A stretch of DNA of 64,000 nucleotides, taken from contig CAXXVE010000001.1 in the NCBI GenBank assembly GCA_963676905.2, positions 558,001 to 622,000 of the forward strand. The letters are read 5' to 3'. Numbering within the stretch: position 1 is the first letter of the stretch; every line of letters starts with the position of its first letter. Under the pieces are notes generated by a model, which saw only the letters and a program-made list of their open reading frames with translations, had not been told where the DNA came from and did no database searches. Position numbers and translations under genes: made by a program. The stretch comes from Oceanispirochaeta sp963676905. GTDB lineage: Bacteria > Spirochaetota > Spirochaetia > DSM-2461. Below are positions 33,795 through 42,315 of this stretch, piece by piece.

Positions 33795-34388
33795 TCAGCT
33801 TCCCTTCAGGTATTTCAACACCATCTCCTCGGCTTTGACAAGGTAATCATCCAGATCAAAAGCCGACTCGTCTATAAGATACTGCATGGACGCGCCCATC
33901 AGCAGAGATACAATCATGGCGGGGACCCTTTCGGATCTGGATGCTGTAAAGACTTTCTGCTCAACACCTTCCTGGATCACCTCATATAAATTATATCGCC
34001 AGTTCAGGTATGATTTTTGAATTTTTTCCCTTAATTCGGCATCAGAAGTTCCCTGAACCCAGAAATCAAACTGGATATACTCCAGTTTTCTGGAGAGAAT
34101 GGAACGCTTTTTCTCCACGAAAAACGCATGGATCTTCCCTTCGGGAGTTCCATCGGACTCGGCAAAGTCACGGTCCCGTTCCTTTTTAAACTGTTTGAGA
34201 ATGTAATCAAGGAGCTTGGAAAGGAGCTCCTTCTTTGTATGGAAATAGTAGTGAAGGATTCCCTGGCTCATACCGGCTTCTTCCGAAATATGCCTCATCC
34301 TGACACCACTGATTTTTTCTCTTGCAATGACATCCAGTGCTGCCTGCATAATCTTCTCTGAACTGCTGTCTTTCTCTTTCTGACTCAT
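33795..34388 (-). CDS. TetR/AcrR-family transcriptional regulator
   Basis: The 197-residue protein begins with the TetR helix-turn-helix (about 10-60): IMQAALDVIAREKISGVRMRHISEEAGMSQGILHYYFHTKKELLSKLL. The C-terminal ligand domain is not assignable. It is followed after 31 bases by the barrel-type protein gene. A perfect 24-bp inverted repeat lies 19 bases upstream, in the promoter region shared with the divergent thioredoxin-fold gene, so autorepression and control of that gene are likely. Confidence 0.92.
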   Translation of the reverse strand: MSQKEKDSSSEKIMQAALDVIAREKISGVRMRHISEEAGMSQGILHYYFHTKKELLSKLLDYILKQFKKERDRDFAESDGTPEGKIHAFFVEKKRSILSRKLEYIQFDFWVQGTSDAELREKIQKSYLNWRYNLYEVIQEGVEQKVFTASRSERVPAMIVSLLMGASMQYLIDESAFDLDDYLVKAEEMVLKYLKGS

Positions 34389-34407
34389 AGTTTGTTCACT
34401 ATACCAT

Positions 34408-34431
34408 AAGATATGAAAAGAATCATATCTT
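34408..34431. promoter_or_regulatory. perfect inverted repeat, likely TetR operator
   Basis: AAGATATGA (34408-34416) and TCATATCTT (34423-34431) are perfect complements with a 6-base spacer. The site lies between the divergent TetR gene (start 34388) and the thioredoxin-fold gene (start 34466), typical of a TetR-family operator. No T run follows. Confidence 0.75.
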
Positions 34432-34465
34432 TACATAATATCACTGTACCGGTACTCTCATGTGT

Positions 34466-34831
34466 ATGAAAGTAAAATTGATTATAACAACACTTATATT
34501 TCTTACTGCCGCAATGGCAGTTTCAGCTGTGGAGAAACAGGATCTTCTTTTCTTCTACTTTGAAAGCTGCCCCTCCTGTGACCAGTATATTATGGCCGAG
34601 GATTTTTCAGAACAGATAGAGGAACTGGGGAAAAAACAGGAATGGAACGGAGCCTCCTACAACCTTGTAAATCCTGAGGGGGGAAAGGAGCTGAAACGGG
34701 TTCTGCAGGAGAAGGGGCTTCCCGATATATCACGGTCTCTGCCCCTTCTCATCATCGGCAGCGAGTACATAAACGGCTATGACGAGATAGGCGGCAAACT
34801 CGAAGATCTGCTCTCTAAAGCAGAAGAATAA
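34466..34831 (+). CDS. small exported thioredoxin-fold protein (CPSC)
   Basis: Started at ATG 34466 (an ATG at 34460 is also in frame), the protein of 121 residues has a signal peptide ending near VSAVEKQ. The mature part is a glutaredoxin/thioredoxin-like domain: LLFFYFESCPSCDQYI, with CPSC, and the cis-proline region SLPLLIIGSEYINGY. It resembles the glutaredoxin-like domain of the convergent DsbD-like gene (LFFYSPGCEICDLFY, FPVLVAGNRFFSG). It may be an electron acceptor of that protein. Its 3' end overlaps the latter by 17 bases. Confidence 0.78.
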   Translation: MKVKLIITTLIFLTAAMAVSAVEKQDLLFFYFESCPSCDQYIMAEDFSEQIEELGKKQEWNGASYNLVNPEGGKELKRVLQEKGLPDISRSLPLLIIGSEYINGYDEIGGKLEDLLSKAEE

Positions 34832-36254
34832 AGAGAGCCATAACCAGAAACAGAATCGCTCCGGCAAACTTGATCTTCCCGAGGTGTTTTTCAAAAACAA
34901 GGGCAATCTTCTGAGAATCGCTTCCCTTGTAGAAGAGAATGAAAACTGCTGCAAGGGGAAGAATAAAGGCAACATTATAGAGTGTCAGGGGAGCAAGGGC
35001 CGACCACTGTTCCTGCTTGACCATATAGACGAGCATGGGCAGGTAGATCTGACCTGTACAACCCAGCTCATAAAGGGAGATCAGAAACCCCGCCGCAAAG
35101 CTGCTGAGGTAGACAAGTGAAGACCGGCTGCTTGTTCTGACGACCTTGTGAATTCTCTTTTTAGTATTTGCCGACAGCTGCAGAATTGACTCGCCGGCCC
35201 TCCCCTGCTTCACCCTGATCCAGTCCGCAAAACTAAGGGCGGCCAGAACAAGAAGCACCACTCCCAGAATATATTTTATAAGAGCAGAGATCATGGTGAA
35301 GGAGTCGGCCATCCGTATAAAGCGGAAGGCCCCCAGCCCCACAAGGAAGTAGGTCAGAAAGACGGCAAATGTAAAACTGCTGCCGATTTTGATAATCTCA
35401 CTGCCCTTCTTTCCAAGAAGCCTCAAGTAGGAGATCAGAAAGATAAGGGAGGTAAAGGCGCAGGGATTGATTCCATCCAGAAGCCCTGCCAGAAAAACGG
35501 GAAGCCACCGCAGATCGGGAAGGACAGAGGACGCCTCCCCGGAGATTTCGGATACCGGGCCTCCGGTGCCGGAGTCGTCCCCTGCCGCACCGGATCTCAG
35601 ATAGTCGGGAAACTCTGTCCTGATACCTCTTTCACCGCTGAAGAAACGGTTCCCCGCAACCAGAACAGGAAAGTTCAAAACAGCTTCGGAGCGTTCTGCC
35701 GCCAGTGTTTCAAGGAGCTCAAAATTCCCCGGCTCGAAAATATTCTTCTTTTCAGGATAGAGGGAGATACCCAGCTCCGCCTCCAGGGCAGGCAGGTCCC
35801 TGGTGTAGAAGAGGTCGCAGATCTCACAGCCCGGAGAGTAGAAAAAGAGAAAGGGTTCCTCCCCCTGTGCTGAGGCATCTTTTGCGGCGGGGCTTTCAGA
35901 CTGTTCAGAGAAGGGGAGAAGGGAGTAGAGATAGGGAACATCATCCCGGTCCGAGAGCATCAGAACAGGAACAGGGTCCTCAGGATGCCTGACAGTTCCA
36001 CGGATACGGATCTCTCCGGTTTTCCCTGGTTCCAGGGAGAATGAAGCCGGTTCAACACTCCACCCCTCGCCAGAGGGAATGAAATCGATGCTGAGGGGCC
36101 TCTCATCGTCATTGAAAAGAATCACAGTGCCGTCGAAGAAACTGCCCTCTCCGGCGGGAAGGGTCAGTGAGGAAGGTGTGATCCGCAGCTCACCGAAAAG
36201 AGGATGCAGGATGCTGAGTAACAGGAGAAGAAAAGCAGTTTTATACAGTTTCAA
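34815..36254 (-). CDS. DsbD/CcdA-like thiol-disulfide membrane protein with Ig-like and glutaredoxin-like domains
   Basis: The 479-residue protein starts with a signal peptide (1-21). A beta-rich Ig-like domain (about 22-110) comes next, then a glutaredoxin-like domain (about 134-215) with Cys143 and Cys146 (SPGCEICDLF). From about 245 six or more membrane segments follow, with the CcdA/DsbD cysteines in GINPCAFTSLIF and ELGCTGQIYLP. By family knowledge the membrane part moves electrons from cytoplasmic thioredoxin outward, here perhaps to its own glutaredoxin domain. The gene overlaps the upstream sensor kinase gene by 14 bases, so the kinase is probably in the same operon. Confidence 0.83.
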   Translation of the reverse strand: MKLYKTAFLLLLLSILHPLFGELRITPSSLTLPAGEGSFFDGTVILFNDDERPLSIDFIPSGEGWSVEPASFSLEPGKTGEIRIRGTVRHPEDPVPVLMLSDRDDVPYLYSLLPFSEQSESPAAKDASAQGEEPFLFFYSPGCEICDLFYTRDLPALEAELGISLYPEKKNIFEPGNFELLETLAAERSEAVLNFPVLVAGNRFFSGERGIRTEFPDYLRSGAAGDDSGTGGPVSEISGEASSVLPDLRWLPVFLAGLLDGINPCAFTSLIFLISYLRLLGKKGSEIIKIGSSFTFAVFLTYFLVGLGAFRFIRMADSFTMISALIKYILGVVLLVLAALSFADWIRVKQGRAGESILQLSANTKKRIHKVVRTSSRSSLVYLSSFAAGFLISLYELGCTGQIYLPMLVYMVKQEQWSALAPLTLYNVAFILPLAAVFILFYKGSDSQKIALVFEKHLGKIKFAGAILFLVMALFILLL

Positions 36255-37641
36255 TTTGTAATCCTTTATTTGCAGCTGCAGGAAGAGTCAGAGAGAACCA
36301 GGCTCCCCTGTCACTGTTGTTCCCGGCCTTTACCCTGCCGCCTTCATCCTCGGCAATGCGCTTGACCACCGCCAGCCCCAGGCCCGAGCCGTCCCTGCCG
36401 GGATGGGACTGGTAGAAGCGCTCGAAAACCCTCTCCCGGTCCTCCACGGGGATTCCGGGCCCCTGATCTGAGATCCTGACTGTAAGTTCATCCTCCAGTT
36501 CGGTTATTCTCACAGAGATACGGCCTCCCGGGGGTGACCATTTTACAGCATTGCCAAGGAGATTGGACAGGGCCATCTCCATACGGTGCCCGTCGGCTGT
36601 AATCTCTCCCGAGGGTCCCGAAAGGTCAAGAAAGAGGTTCTTTTCACCGGGAGCTCCCCCGAGCCCCTTCCAGGCCCTCCTGCAGAGCTCCTTGACAGAG
36701 CACTCGGATCTGAGGTTCCCTCCCCTCGTCCCCCTCTCTATGCGGGTCAGCTCCACAAGGTCGCCTATAATCCGGGAGAGCTTTGCAACCTGCTCCCTGC
36801 TGTCCTTTAGAAGTTCATCCCTCCTCTCCTCCATGGCGGGCAGATCACTCCCCAGAAGCTCCAGGAAGGTGTTCAGCGCCGTTACTGGAGTCCGGAGCTG
36901 ATGGGATGCATCCTGCAGAAAACGCTCCATCACATCCCTTTCAGACTCAAGGGCATGAAAGCTGCCGGACAGCTGTTTTCTCATAAGGTCCAGGCTCTCG
37001 GACAGAGTGGTCATCTCGGCGCTGTTGGATTCGGGTAGGTCAACATTCCAGTTCTCACGGCTCAGGGACGAGGCGAACTCGGAGAGCCTGATATAGGGCC
37101 GGGCAATCATTCTGCCGAAGAACCGTCCCAGCATAACCGCGACCAGAATCGCCACAAGAGCTGAAAAGAGTATCCCCTCCAGAAGTAGGGACATCGGGTG
37201 GAAAAAATACTCATCAAACCGGAGAACCGAAAGAGTATGGTTTTCAAGCGGGGGAAAATCCAGGGTGCGCCTGACAACAGGCAGCAGGGGCAGAGCCGAG
37301 GAAGAGCTGAGGCTGATCTCGGGATTGTCTGTAAGAGCGTAGGACTCTCCGATAATGCCTCCCCCGGGACCCAGAACCTGAAGGGCCACATTATTTCTCA
37401 GACCGAAACGGCTCAGTGAGTAGTTCAGATCCCGCATCTGCCCTCCATCCTGAAAAAACCGCTCCAGCTGTTCCGAGGTTTCAAGAGCAATGCTGTTCAG
37501 ATGCTCCTCTTCCCGGTTGTTGAAAATACGTATTGAGATTCCAAGTATCAGAAGCCCCACAAGAAGAATGGAGATCAGTGCCACGAGAATAAAACTGTAA
37601 ACCATACGAATCTGCAGAGAGTACTGCTTCAGGGGTTTCAT
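36241..37641 (-). CDS. sensor histidine kinase with HAMP domain, no adjacent regulator
   Basis: The 466-residue kinase has two membrane segments (about 15-37 and 152-172) around a short sensor region, a HAMP domain, the phosphoacceptor His247 (FLQDASHQLRTPVTALN), N box LSNLLGNAVKWSPPGG, and the G boxes ISDQGPGIPVEDRERVFERFY and GSGLGLAVVKRI. It is the classic EnvZ/PhoR type. No response regulator gene is next to it, so the partner is elsewhere. Its 3' end overlaps the DsbD-like gene, which suggests joint control of an envelope redox function. Confidence 0.9.
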   Translation of the reverse strand: MKPLKQYSLQIRMVYSFILVALISILLVGLLILGISIRIFNNREEEHLNSIALETSEQLERFFQDGGQMRDLNYSLSRFGLRNNVALQVLGPGGGIIGESYALTDNPEISLSSSSALPLLPVVRRTLDFPPLENHTLSVLRFDEYFFHPMSLLLEGILFSALVAILVAVMLGRFFGRMIARPYIRLSEFASSLSRENWNVDLPESNSAEMTTLSESLDLMRKQLSGSFHALESERDVMERFLQDASHQLRTPVTALNTFLELLGSDLPAMEERRDELLKDSREQVAKLSRIIGDLVELTRIERGTRGGNLRSECSVKELCRRAWKGLGGAPGEKNLFLDLSGPSGEITADGHRMEMALSNLLGNAVKWSPPGGRISVRITELEDELTVRISDQGPGIPVEDRERVFERFYQSHPGRDGSGLGLAVVKRIAEDEGGRVKAGNNSDRGAWFSLTLPAAANKGLQIETV

Positions 37642-37700
37642 ATCTCTCCCAGAATAGCTGTTTTTCCCTTATACCGCCATATGGATCAGCAAACTGCAAT

Positions 37701-37732
37701 AAAAAAAGACTCCCCGGAGGGAGTCTCTTTTT
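37701..37732 (-). terminator. intrinsic terminator after the hydrogenase operon
   Basis: AGACTCCC (37707-37714) pairs with GGGAGTCT (37719-37726) around a 4-base loop. On the minus strand a run of seven T follows, 15 bases past the hydA stop. A shorter T run also follows on the plus strand. Confidence 0.9.
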
Positions 37733-37746
37733 AAACCGAAACCCGA

Positions 37747-39498
37747 TTATTTCTGATAAAGGGGTCTTTCGATATATTTGGTATGCAGAAGCTCATGGGC
37801 CTTGTGGCTCAGGGGCTCACCCAGGAAGTCCTTGTAGATCTGAACGATCTCGGGGTTTTCATGGGATCTTCTGACTGTAGACTTTTCATCGTCGTTGTAA
37901 AGACCGGCGATTCTCTTGTCTCTGATGTCATCTTCGGTACCGTAGGGCTGACCGCCACCGGCGATACAACCGCCCCGGCAGGCCATGACTTCGATGAAGT
38001 GGTAGGGAGGCTCGCCGCCCTTTTCACGGGCTGCGCGGATTTCATCCATAATGGATTTGACATTAGCCATTCCGTGGGCGATAGCCACTTTTACCTCGGT
38101 TCCCTTGAAGTCAACAGAACCCTTCTTCACGCCTTCCATACCACGGACGGCTTCAATATTTACGTTGCCAAGCTCATCGTCAGTTACAAGCTTGTATGCT
38201 GTTCTGACGGCGGCTTCCATTACTCCCCCGGTTACACCGAAGATTGTACCGGCACCGGAGTAGGTTCCGATGGGGCTGTCCGCATCCTCGTCGGGGAGGT
38301 TGGCGAAGTCGATACCTGCGGTTTTAACCATACGGGCCAGCTCTCTTGTGGTGAGAACCAGATCCACATCGTTGACACCGGAGGCCTGCATGTTGTCGTC
38401 ACGGCCAATTTCGTACTTCTTGGCTGTACAGGGCATGATGGCGACGGAGAAGATATTCTTCCTGTCCACACCGGCCTTGTCGGCATAGTAGGTTTTAGTC
38501 ACGGCACCCTGCATCATCATGGGAGATTTAGCAGTGGAGAAGTGGGGAATCATGTCGGGGTAGTACTTCTCCATATAGTCTGTCCATGCGGGGCAGCAGG
38601 AGGTGATCTGGGGCAGAACCCCTGTTCCCTTGGTGATTCTCTGAACAAGCTCGGTTCCCTCTTCCATAATGGTGAGGTCAGCGGCAAAGTTGGTATCGAA
38701 TACGGCATCGGCACCCATCATTCTCAGAGCCTTGTAGATCTTGCCTGTTGTGATGGAACCGGGTTCCATTCCGAAGGCCTCACCCACGGCAACACGGACG
38801 GCGGGAGCGATCTGTACGGCAACGTGTTTTGTTTCATCCTCAACGGCGGCGCAGAACTCGGCGGTCTGGTCGTTTTCGTAGATGGCACCCACGGGACAGT
38901 GGGCGGAACACTGGCCGCACTTGATACAGGGGCTTTCATTCAGAAGCACACCGGCAGCGGGAGCGATTCTTGTGTCATGGCCTCTGTGGAGGAACTCGAG
39001 AGCCCATACATCCTGGAGCTGCTGACATACCTGGGCACAGCGGCCGCACTGGATACATTTTGTGGGATCAAAGACCAGAGAGACGGTGGACTCATCCTTG
39101 GGAAGGCGTCTTACATCGGTGGGGAAAGGGATCTCCCGGATACCGAATTCCGCAGCTACTTCCTGGAGCTCACAGCTCTGGTTTCTGGCACAGGTAAGAC
39201 ACTCCTGGGGGTGGTTTGAAAGAGTCATTTCCACAACTGTCTTTCTTACTTTCTTCAGCTCGGGGTCATGGGTGATGTAGTTCAGGCCGGGTACAACGGT
39301 GGTTGCACAGGCTCTGACCATACGGGGTGATCCTTCCACTTTAACAACACAGATTCCGCAGGCGGCCCAGGGCTCGAGGTCCGAATGGGTACACAGGGTG
39401 GGAATCTTGATGCCGGCCTTTTTGGCGGCCTTCAGAATGGTTGTATCTTTTTCAACCTCATAGGGCTGACCATTAATTTTTATTTCTACAGTTTCCAC
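37747..39498 (-). CDS. hydA: [FeFe] hydrogenase catalytic subunit HydA
   Basis: The 583-residue protein has an N-terminal [2Fe-2S] domain (Cys36, Cys47, Cys50, Cys64), a histidine-ligated region (HPQECLTCARNQSCELQ), two ferredoxin-type [4Fe-4S] motifs (CIQCGRCAQVC, CIKCGQCSAHC), and the H-cluster domain with L1 TSCCPAW, L2 MPCTAKKYE and L3 EVMACRGGCIAGGGQP. This is the catalytic chain of the trimeric NADH- and ferredoxin-linked hydrogenase, in the group thought to bifurcate electrons (HydABC). Start codon is GTG at 39498 with AAGGAGA eight bases upstream. It is the last gene of a five-gene operon. No hydE, hydF or hydG maturase is in the window. Confidence 0.96.
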   Translation of the reverse strand: METVEIKINGQPYEVEKDTTILKAAKKAGIKIPTLCTHSDLEPWAACGICVVKVEGSPRMVRACATTVVPGLNYITHDPELKKVRKTVVEMTLSNHPQECLTCARNQSCELQEVAAEFGIREIPFPTDVRRLPKDESTVSLVFDPTKCIQCGRCAQVCQQLQDVWALEFLHRGHDTRIAPAAGVLLNESPCIKCGQCSAHCPVGAIYENDQTAEFCAAVEDETKHVAVQIAPAVRVAVGEAFGMEPGSITTGKIYKALRMMGADAVFDTNFAADLTIMEEGTELVQRITKGTGVLPQITSCCPAWTDYMEKYYPDMIPHFSTAKSPMMMQGAVTKTYYADKAGVDRKNIFSVAIMPCTAKKYEIGRDDNMQASGVNDVDLVLTTRELARMVKTAGIDFANLPDEDADSPIGTYSGAGTIFGVTGGVMEAAVRTAYKLVTDDELGNVNIEAVRGMEGVKKGSVDFKGTEVKVAIAHGMANVKSIMDEIRAAREKGGEPPYHFIEVMACRGGCIAGGGQPYGTEDDIRDKRIAGLYNDDEKSTVRRSHENPEIVQIYKDFLGEPLSHKAHELLHTKYIERPLYQK

Positions 39499-39517
39499 TG
39501 ATATATCTCCTTACGCC

Positions 39518-41311
39518 TTAGGATACGATGATCGCATCGAACTTACAGCCTTCGAAACAGGCACCGCACTTGATACACTTGTCCTGGTCGATGGTATGGG
39601 GTTTCTTGCGCTCGCCCTCAATACAGTTAACAGGACACTTCCGTGCACATACGGTACATCCGATACACTTGTCGGAAATGATCTGGTAGTGAACAAGATC
39701 CTTACACTTTCCGGCGGCACACTTGCCCTCTTCGATATGCTCTCTGTACTCATCAGCAAAGTGCTCAAGAGAGGAGAGGATCGGGTTGGGAGCAGTCTGT
39801 CCCAGTCCGCAAAGGGCTGCCTTCTTCATGGCTTCACCGATATCCCGCATTTTCTGGATGTCCCCGGGTTCGCCCTTGCCCTGTGTAAAACGGTCCAGAT
39901 AGCCGAGAAGCTTTTTGGTACCGATACGGCAGGGAGCACACTTACCGCATGACTCTTCCACACAGAAGTCCATATAGAAACGGTTAACGTCGACGATACA
40001 GTCGTCCTCGTCCATTACAATCATACCGCCGGAGCCCATCATTGAGCCGATGGAGATAAGGTTGTCGAAGTCGATGGGTGTATCCAGATACTTATCGGTG
40101 ATTACACCGCCGGAGGGTCCACCGGTCTGAACGGCCTTGAACTTCTTGCCGTCCCGGATTCCGCCGCCGATCTCGAATACGATCTCTCTCAGTGTTGTTC
40201 CCATGGGAACTTCCACAAGACCTGAGTTTTTGATCTTACCTGTCAGTGCAAATACCTTGGTACCCTTTGACTTTTCGGTACCGATCTTGCCGAACCACTC
40301 GCCGCCCTTTGTGATGATCACGGGGATGTTGGCATAGGTCTCAACATTGTTGATGACTGTGGGCTGCTGGAAAAGACCCTTGACGGCGGGGAATGGGGGT
40401 TTGGGAATGGGCATTCCCCGTTTTCCTTCGACAGAGGCGAGAAGAGCTGTCTCTTCACCGCAGACGAAGGCACCGGCTCCCAGTCTCAGTTCGATATCGA
40501 AATTGAATCCGGAACCGAGGATGTCATTACCGAGGAGTCCGTACTCCCGTGCCTGGGTCATGGCTGTTTCCAGTCTTTCAATGGCCAGGGGATACTCGGC
40601 TCTGATATAGATGGCACCCATATTGGCGCCTACCGCGATACCCGCAATGGTCATGGCTTCCAGGATTGAGTGGGGGTCACCCTCAAGGGTGGAGCGGTCC
40701 ATGTAGGCACCGGGGTCGCCCTCGTCGGCGTTACATACAATGTACTTCTGATCGCTTTCTACCTGCTTGGTAAAGTTCCACTTCATCCAGGTGGGGAATC
40801 CCGCACCACCGCGTCCACGGAGTCCGGCGATCTTCAGCTCTTCAATAATCTGATCGGGTGTGATGTCGAACAGACACTTTTCAAGACCGGCATATCCGTC
40901 CCGGGCGATGTACTCATCGATGTTCTCGGGGTTGATGAGTCCGCAGTTTCTTAAAACGATTCTGTACTGCTTCTGGTAGAACTCGATATTGTCGATGTCG
41001 AAGGCATCACCCTTGGCACCCTTTTCGGGTTTATAGAGAATGCGGTCGACCATTCTTCCCTTGATAACGGTCTCGGCGATGATGTCGTGGGAGTCCTCGG
41101 GCTTGACCTCTACATAGAAGGCCTGCTCGGGAAGGACCTTTACGATGGGTCCCTTCTCACAGAATCCGAAACATCCTGTTTTTACAATCTGTACGTCCTC
41201 GGCGACACCCTGAGCCTCGGCTTCCTTCAGGAGAGAGTTGAAAATGTCATCTCCCTTTGAAGACTCACAGGCGGTACCACCGCAAACCAGTATATAGTTC
41301 TTTACTGCCAT
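39518..41311 (-). CDS. hydB: hydrogenase subunit HydB (NuoF-like flavoprotein)
   Basis: The 597-residue protein starts with a thioredoxin-like [2Fe-2S] domain (about 1-100, VCGGTACESS, KTGCFGFCEKGP). The NuoF core follows with the NADH site GLRGRGGAGFPTWMKW, the FMN site GAGAFVCGEETALLASVEGK and the N3-type cluster SCGKCAPCRIGTKKLL. The C-terminal part has two [4Fe-4S] motifs (CIGCTVCARKCPV, CIKCGACFEGCKF). It is the NADH-oxidising and electron-bifurcating subunit of HydABC. Fifteen bases separate it from the upstream 2Fe-2S gene. Confidence 0.95.
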   Translation of the reverse strand: MAVKNYILVCGGTACESSKGDDIFNSLLKEAEAQGVAEDVQIVKTGCFGFCEKGPIVKVLPEQAFYVEVKPEDSHDIIAETVIKGRMVDRILYKPEKGAKGDAFDIDNIEFYQKQYRIVLRNCGLINPENIDEYIARDGYAGLEKCLFDITPDQIIEELKIAGLRGRGGAGFPTWMKWNFTKQVESDQKYIVCNADEGDPGAYMDRSTLEGDPHSILEAMTIAGIAVGANMGAIYIRAEYPLAIERLETAMTQAREYGLLGNDILGSGFNFDIELRLGAGAFVCGEETALLASVEGKRGMPIPKPPFPAVKGLFQQPTVINNVETYANIPVIITKGGEWFGKIGTEKSKGTKVFALTGKIKNSGLVEVPMGTTLREIVFEIGGGIRDGKKFKAVQTGGPSGGVITDKYLDTPIDFDNLISIGSMMGSGGMIVMDEDDCIVDVNRFYMDFCVEESCGKCAPCRIGTKKLLGYLDRFTQGKGEPGDIQKMRDIGEAMKKAALCGLGQTAPNPILSSLEHFADEYREHIEEGKCAAGKCKDLVHYQIISDKCIGCTVCARKCPVNCIEGERKKPHTIDQDKCIKCGACFEGCKFDAIIVS

Positions 41312-41326
41312 GTTTTCCTCTCTTCC

Positions 41327-41716
41327 TTATTTGATGATGTCGCCGGCGGGCTTATCCAGAATGTGATCCTGGATCATCTCTTTCTTCATGATGTGCTTCT
41401 CGATGATCTCTCCGGCTACTGCGGCGTCCACGTTGCCGTAGATGGTGTCGGGCATTCCCGGTACCTTTACTTCAACTGTGGGCTCGGCGTAGCAGAGGCC
41501 CATACAGCCGGTCTGCTTTACGACAACGTCGTTAAGATTATTCTTCTTGATTGTGTCGAGGAATCCGTCAAGAGCGCCTTTGGCTCCGGCGGCGATACCG
41601 CAGGTTCCCATTCCGACAATGATATGTGTCTCTTTTCCGTCTACGTCCCGGCGCTCCATTTCTGATTTCTGAGCGCTTCTGAGTTTACGCAGTTCTTCAA
41701 GTGTCATTTTTGCCAT
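41327..41716 (-). CDS. thioredoxin-like [2Fe-2S] ferredoxin of the hydrogenase operon
   Basis: The 129-residue protein has a thioredoxin-like [2Fe-2S] ferredoxin domain with cysteines in VGMGTCGIAAGAKGA and QTGCMGLCYAEPT. The rest is strand and helix of the NuoE C-terminal type. Such small proteins accompany many trimeric [FeFe] hydrogenases as a possible extra electron carrier. It lies between the lone ATPase and hydB, in the same operon. Confidence 0.88.
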   Translation of the reverse strand: MAKMTLEELRKLRSAQKSEMERRDVDGKETHIIVGMGTCGIAAGAKGALDGFLDTIKKNNLNDVVVKQTGCMGLCYAEPTVEVKVPGMPDTIYGNVDAAVAGEIIEKHIMKKEMIQDHILDKPAGDIIK

Positions 41717-41745
41717 AATTTTCTCCTTCTTCGAAACCTTCCGTA

Positions 41746-42300
41746 TCAGGAAAGTTCGTCTTCCTGTGACCGCAGATAGTCCCGTAAAAGCAGCATGGCG
41801 CCTGATTCGGTAAAGTCACCCAGAATATCCTGAAGCTCACTGCGCCTCAGTTCGTATCCTGACTCCTTTCCGTTTTCACTGATGATTGTCCGCCGGATGA
41901 TCAGTTCGTAATCCCCTTCAAAACAGAGGGCCTGCAGAAACAGTCCCGGCCAGTCTCCCTCGGGGGGTGTATCCACATTCCCCAGGTTAAACTGTATATC
42001 TAAAGAGGTTCCCTTGTTCTTCTCAGAATGTATGTTGAATAGACCGTCCGTCTGTTCTACCGTCTGTATCAGAAAGGGGATTCCAAGTCCGACCTTACGA
42101 TGCTTGTGTTTTATACCGTCCGTAAAAAACGGGTCCCTGGCTCTTTCCAGCTCTCCTTCCGTCATCCCGCATCCATTGTCTGTCAGGCGGACGGTCAGAA
42201 TATCCATTTCCCTCAGCAGCTCCAGGGTTATCTCCCCCGATCCGGCTTCCACCGAATTCTGCAGCAGGTCAAGGATCATTTCACTCAGTGAATAATGCAT
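41746..42300 (-). CDS. stand-alone GHKL ATPase in the hydrogenase operon
   Basis: The 184-residue protein begins directly with the ATP-binding N box (LSEMILDLLQNSVEAGSGEI), then LTDNGCGMTEGEL (G1), KVGLGIPFLIQTVEQTDG (G2) and KGTSLDIQF. It has no dimerisation or phosphoacceptor domain and no sensor, so it is not a normal histidine kinase; it resembles the ATPase half of a kinase or an anti-sigma protein. The C-terminal 80 residues are unfamiliar. It sits between hydC and the [2Fe-2S] gene. I recall the same gene placement in hydrogenase operons of other anaerobes, so it likely has a role in the hydrogenase system, but its target is unknown. Confidence 0.85.
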   Translation of the reverse strand: MHYSLSEMILDLLQNSVEAGSGEITLELLREMDILTVRLTDNGCGMTEGELERARDPFFTDGIKHKHRKVGLGIPFLIQTVEQTDGLFNIHSEKNKGTSLDIQFNLGNVDTPPEGDWPGLFLQALCFEGDYELIIRRTIISENGKESGYELRRSELQDILGDFTESGAMLLLRDYLRSQEDELS

Positions 42301-42315
42301 AGGCGCTACCGCAGT

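Noticed and set aside
37783..39219. 478-residue open frame antisense to hydA
   Set aside because: It is a shadow of the highly conserved hydA coding strand; hydA shows all cluster motifs and this frame shows none.
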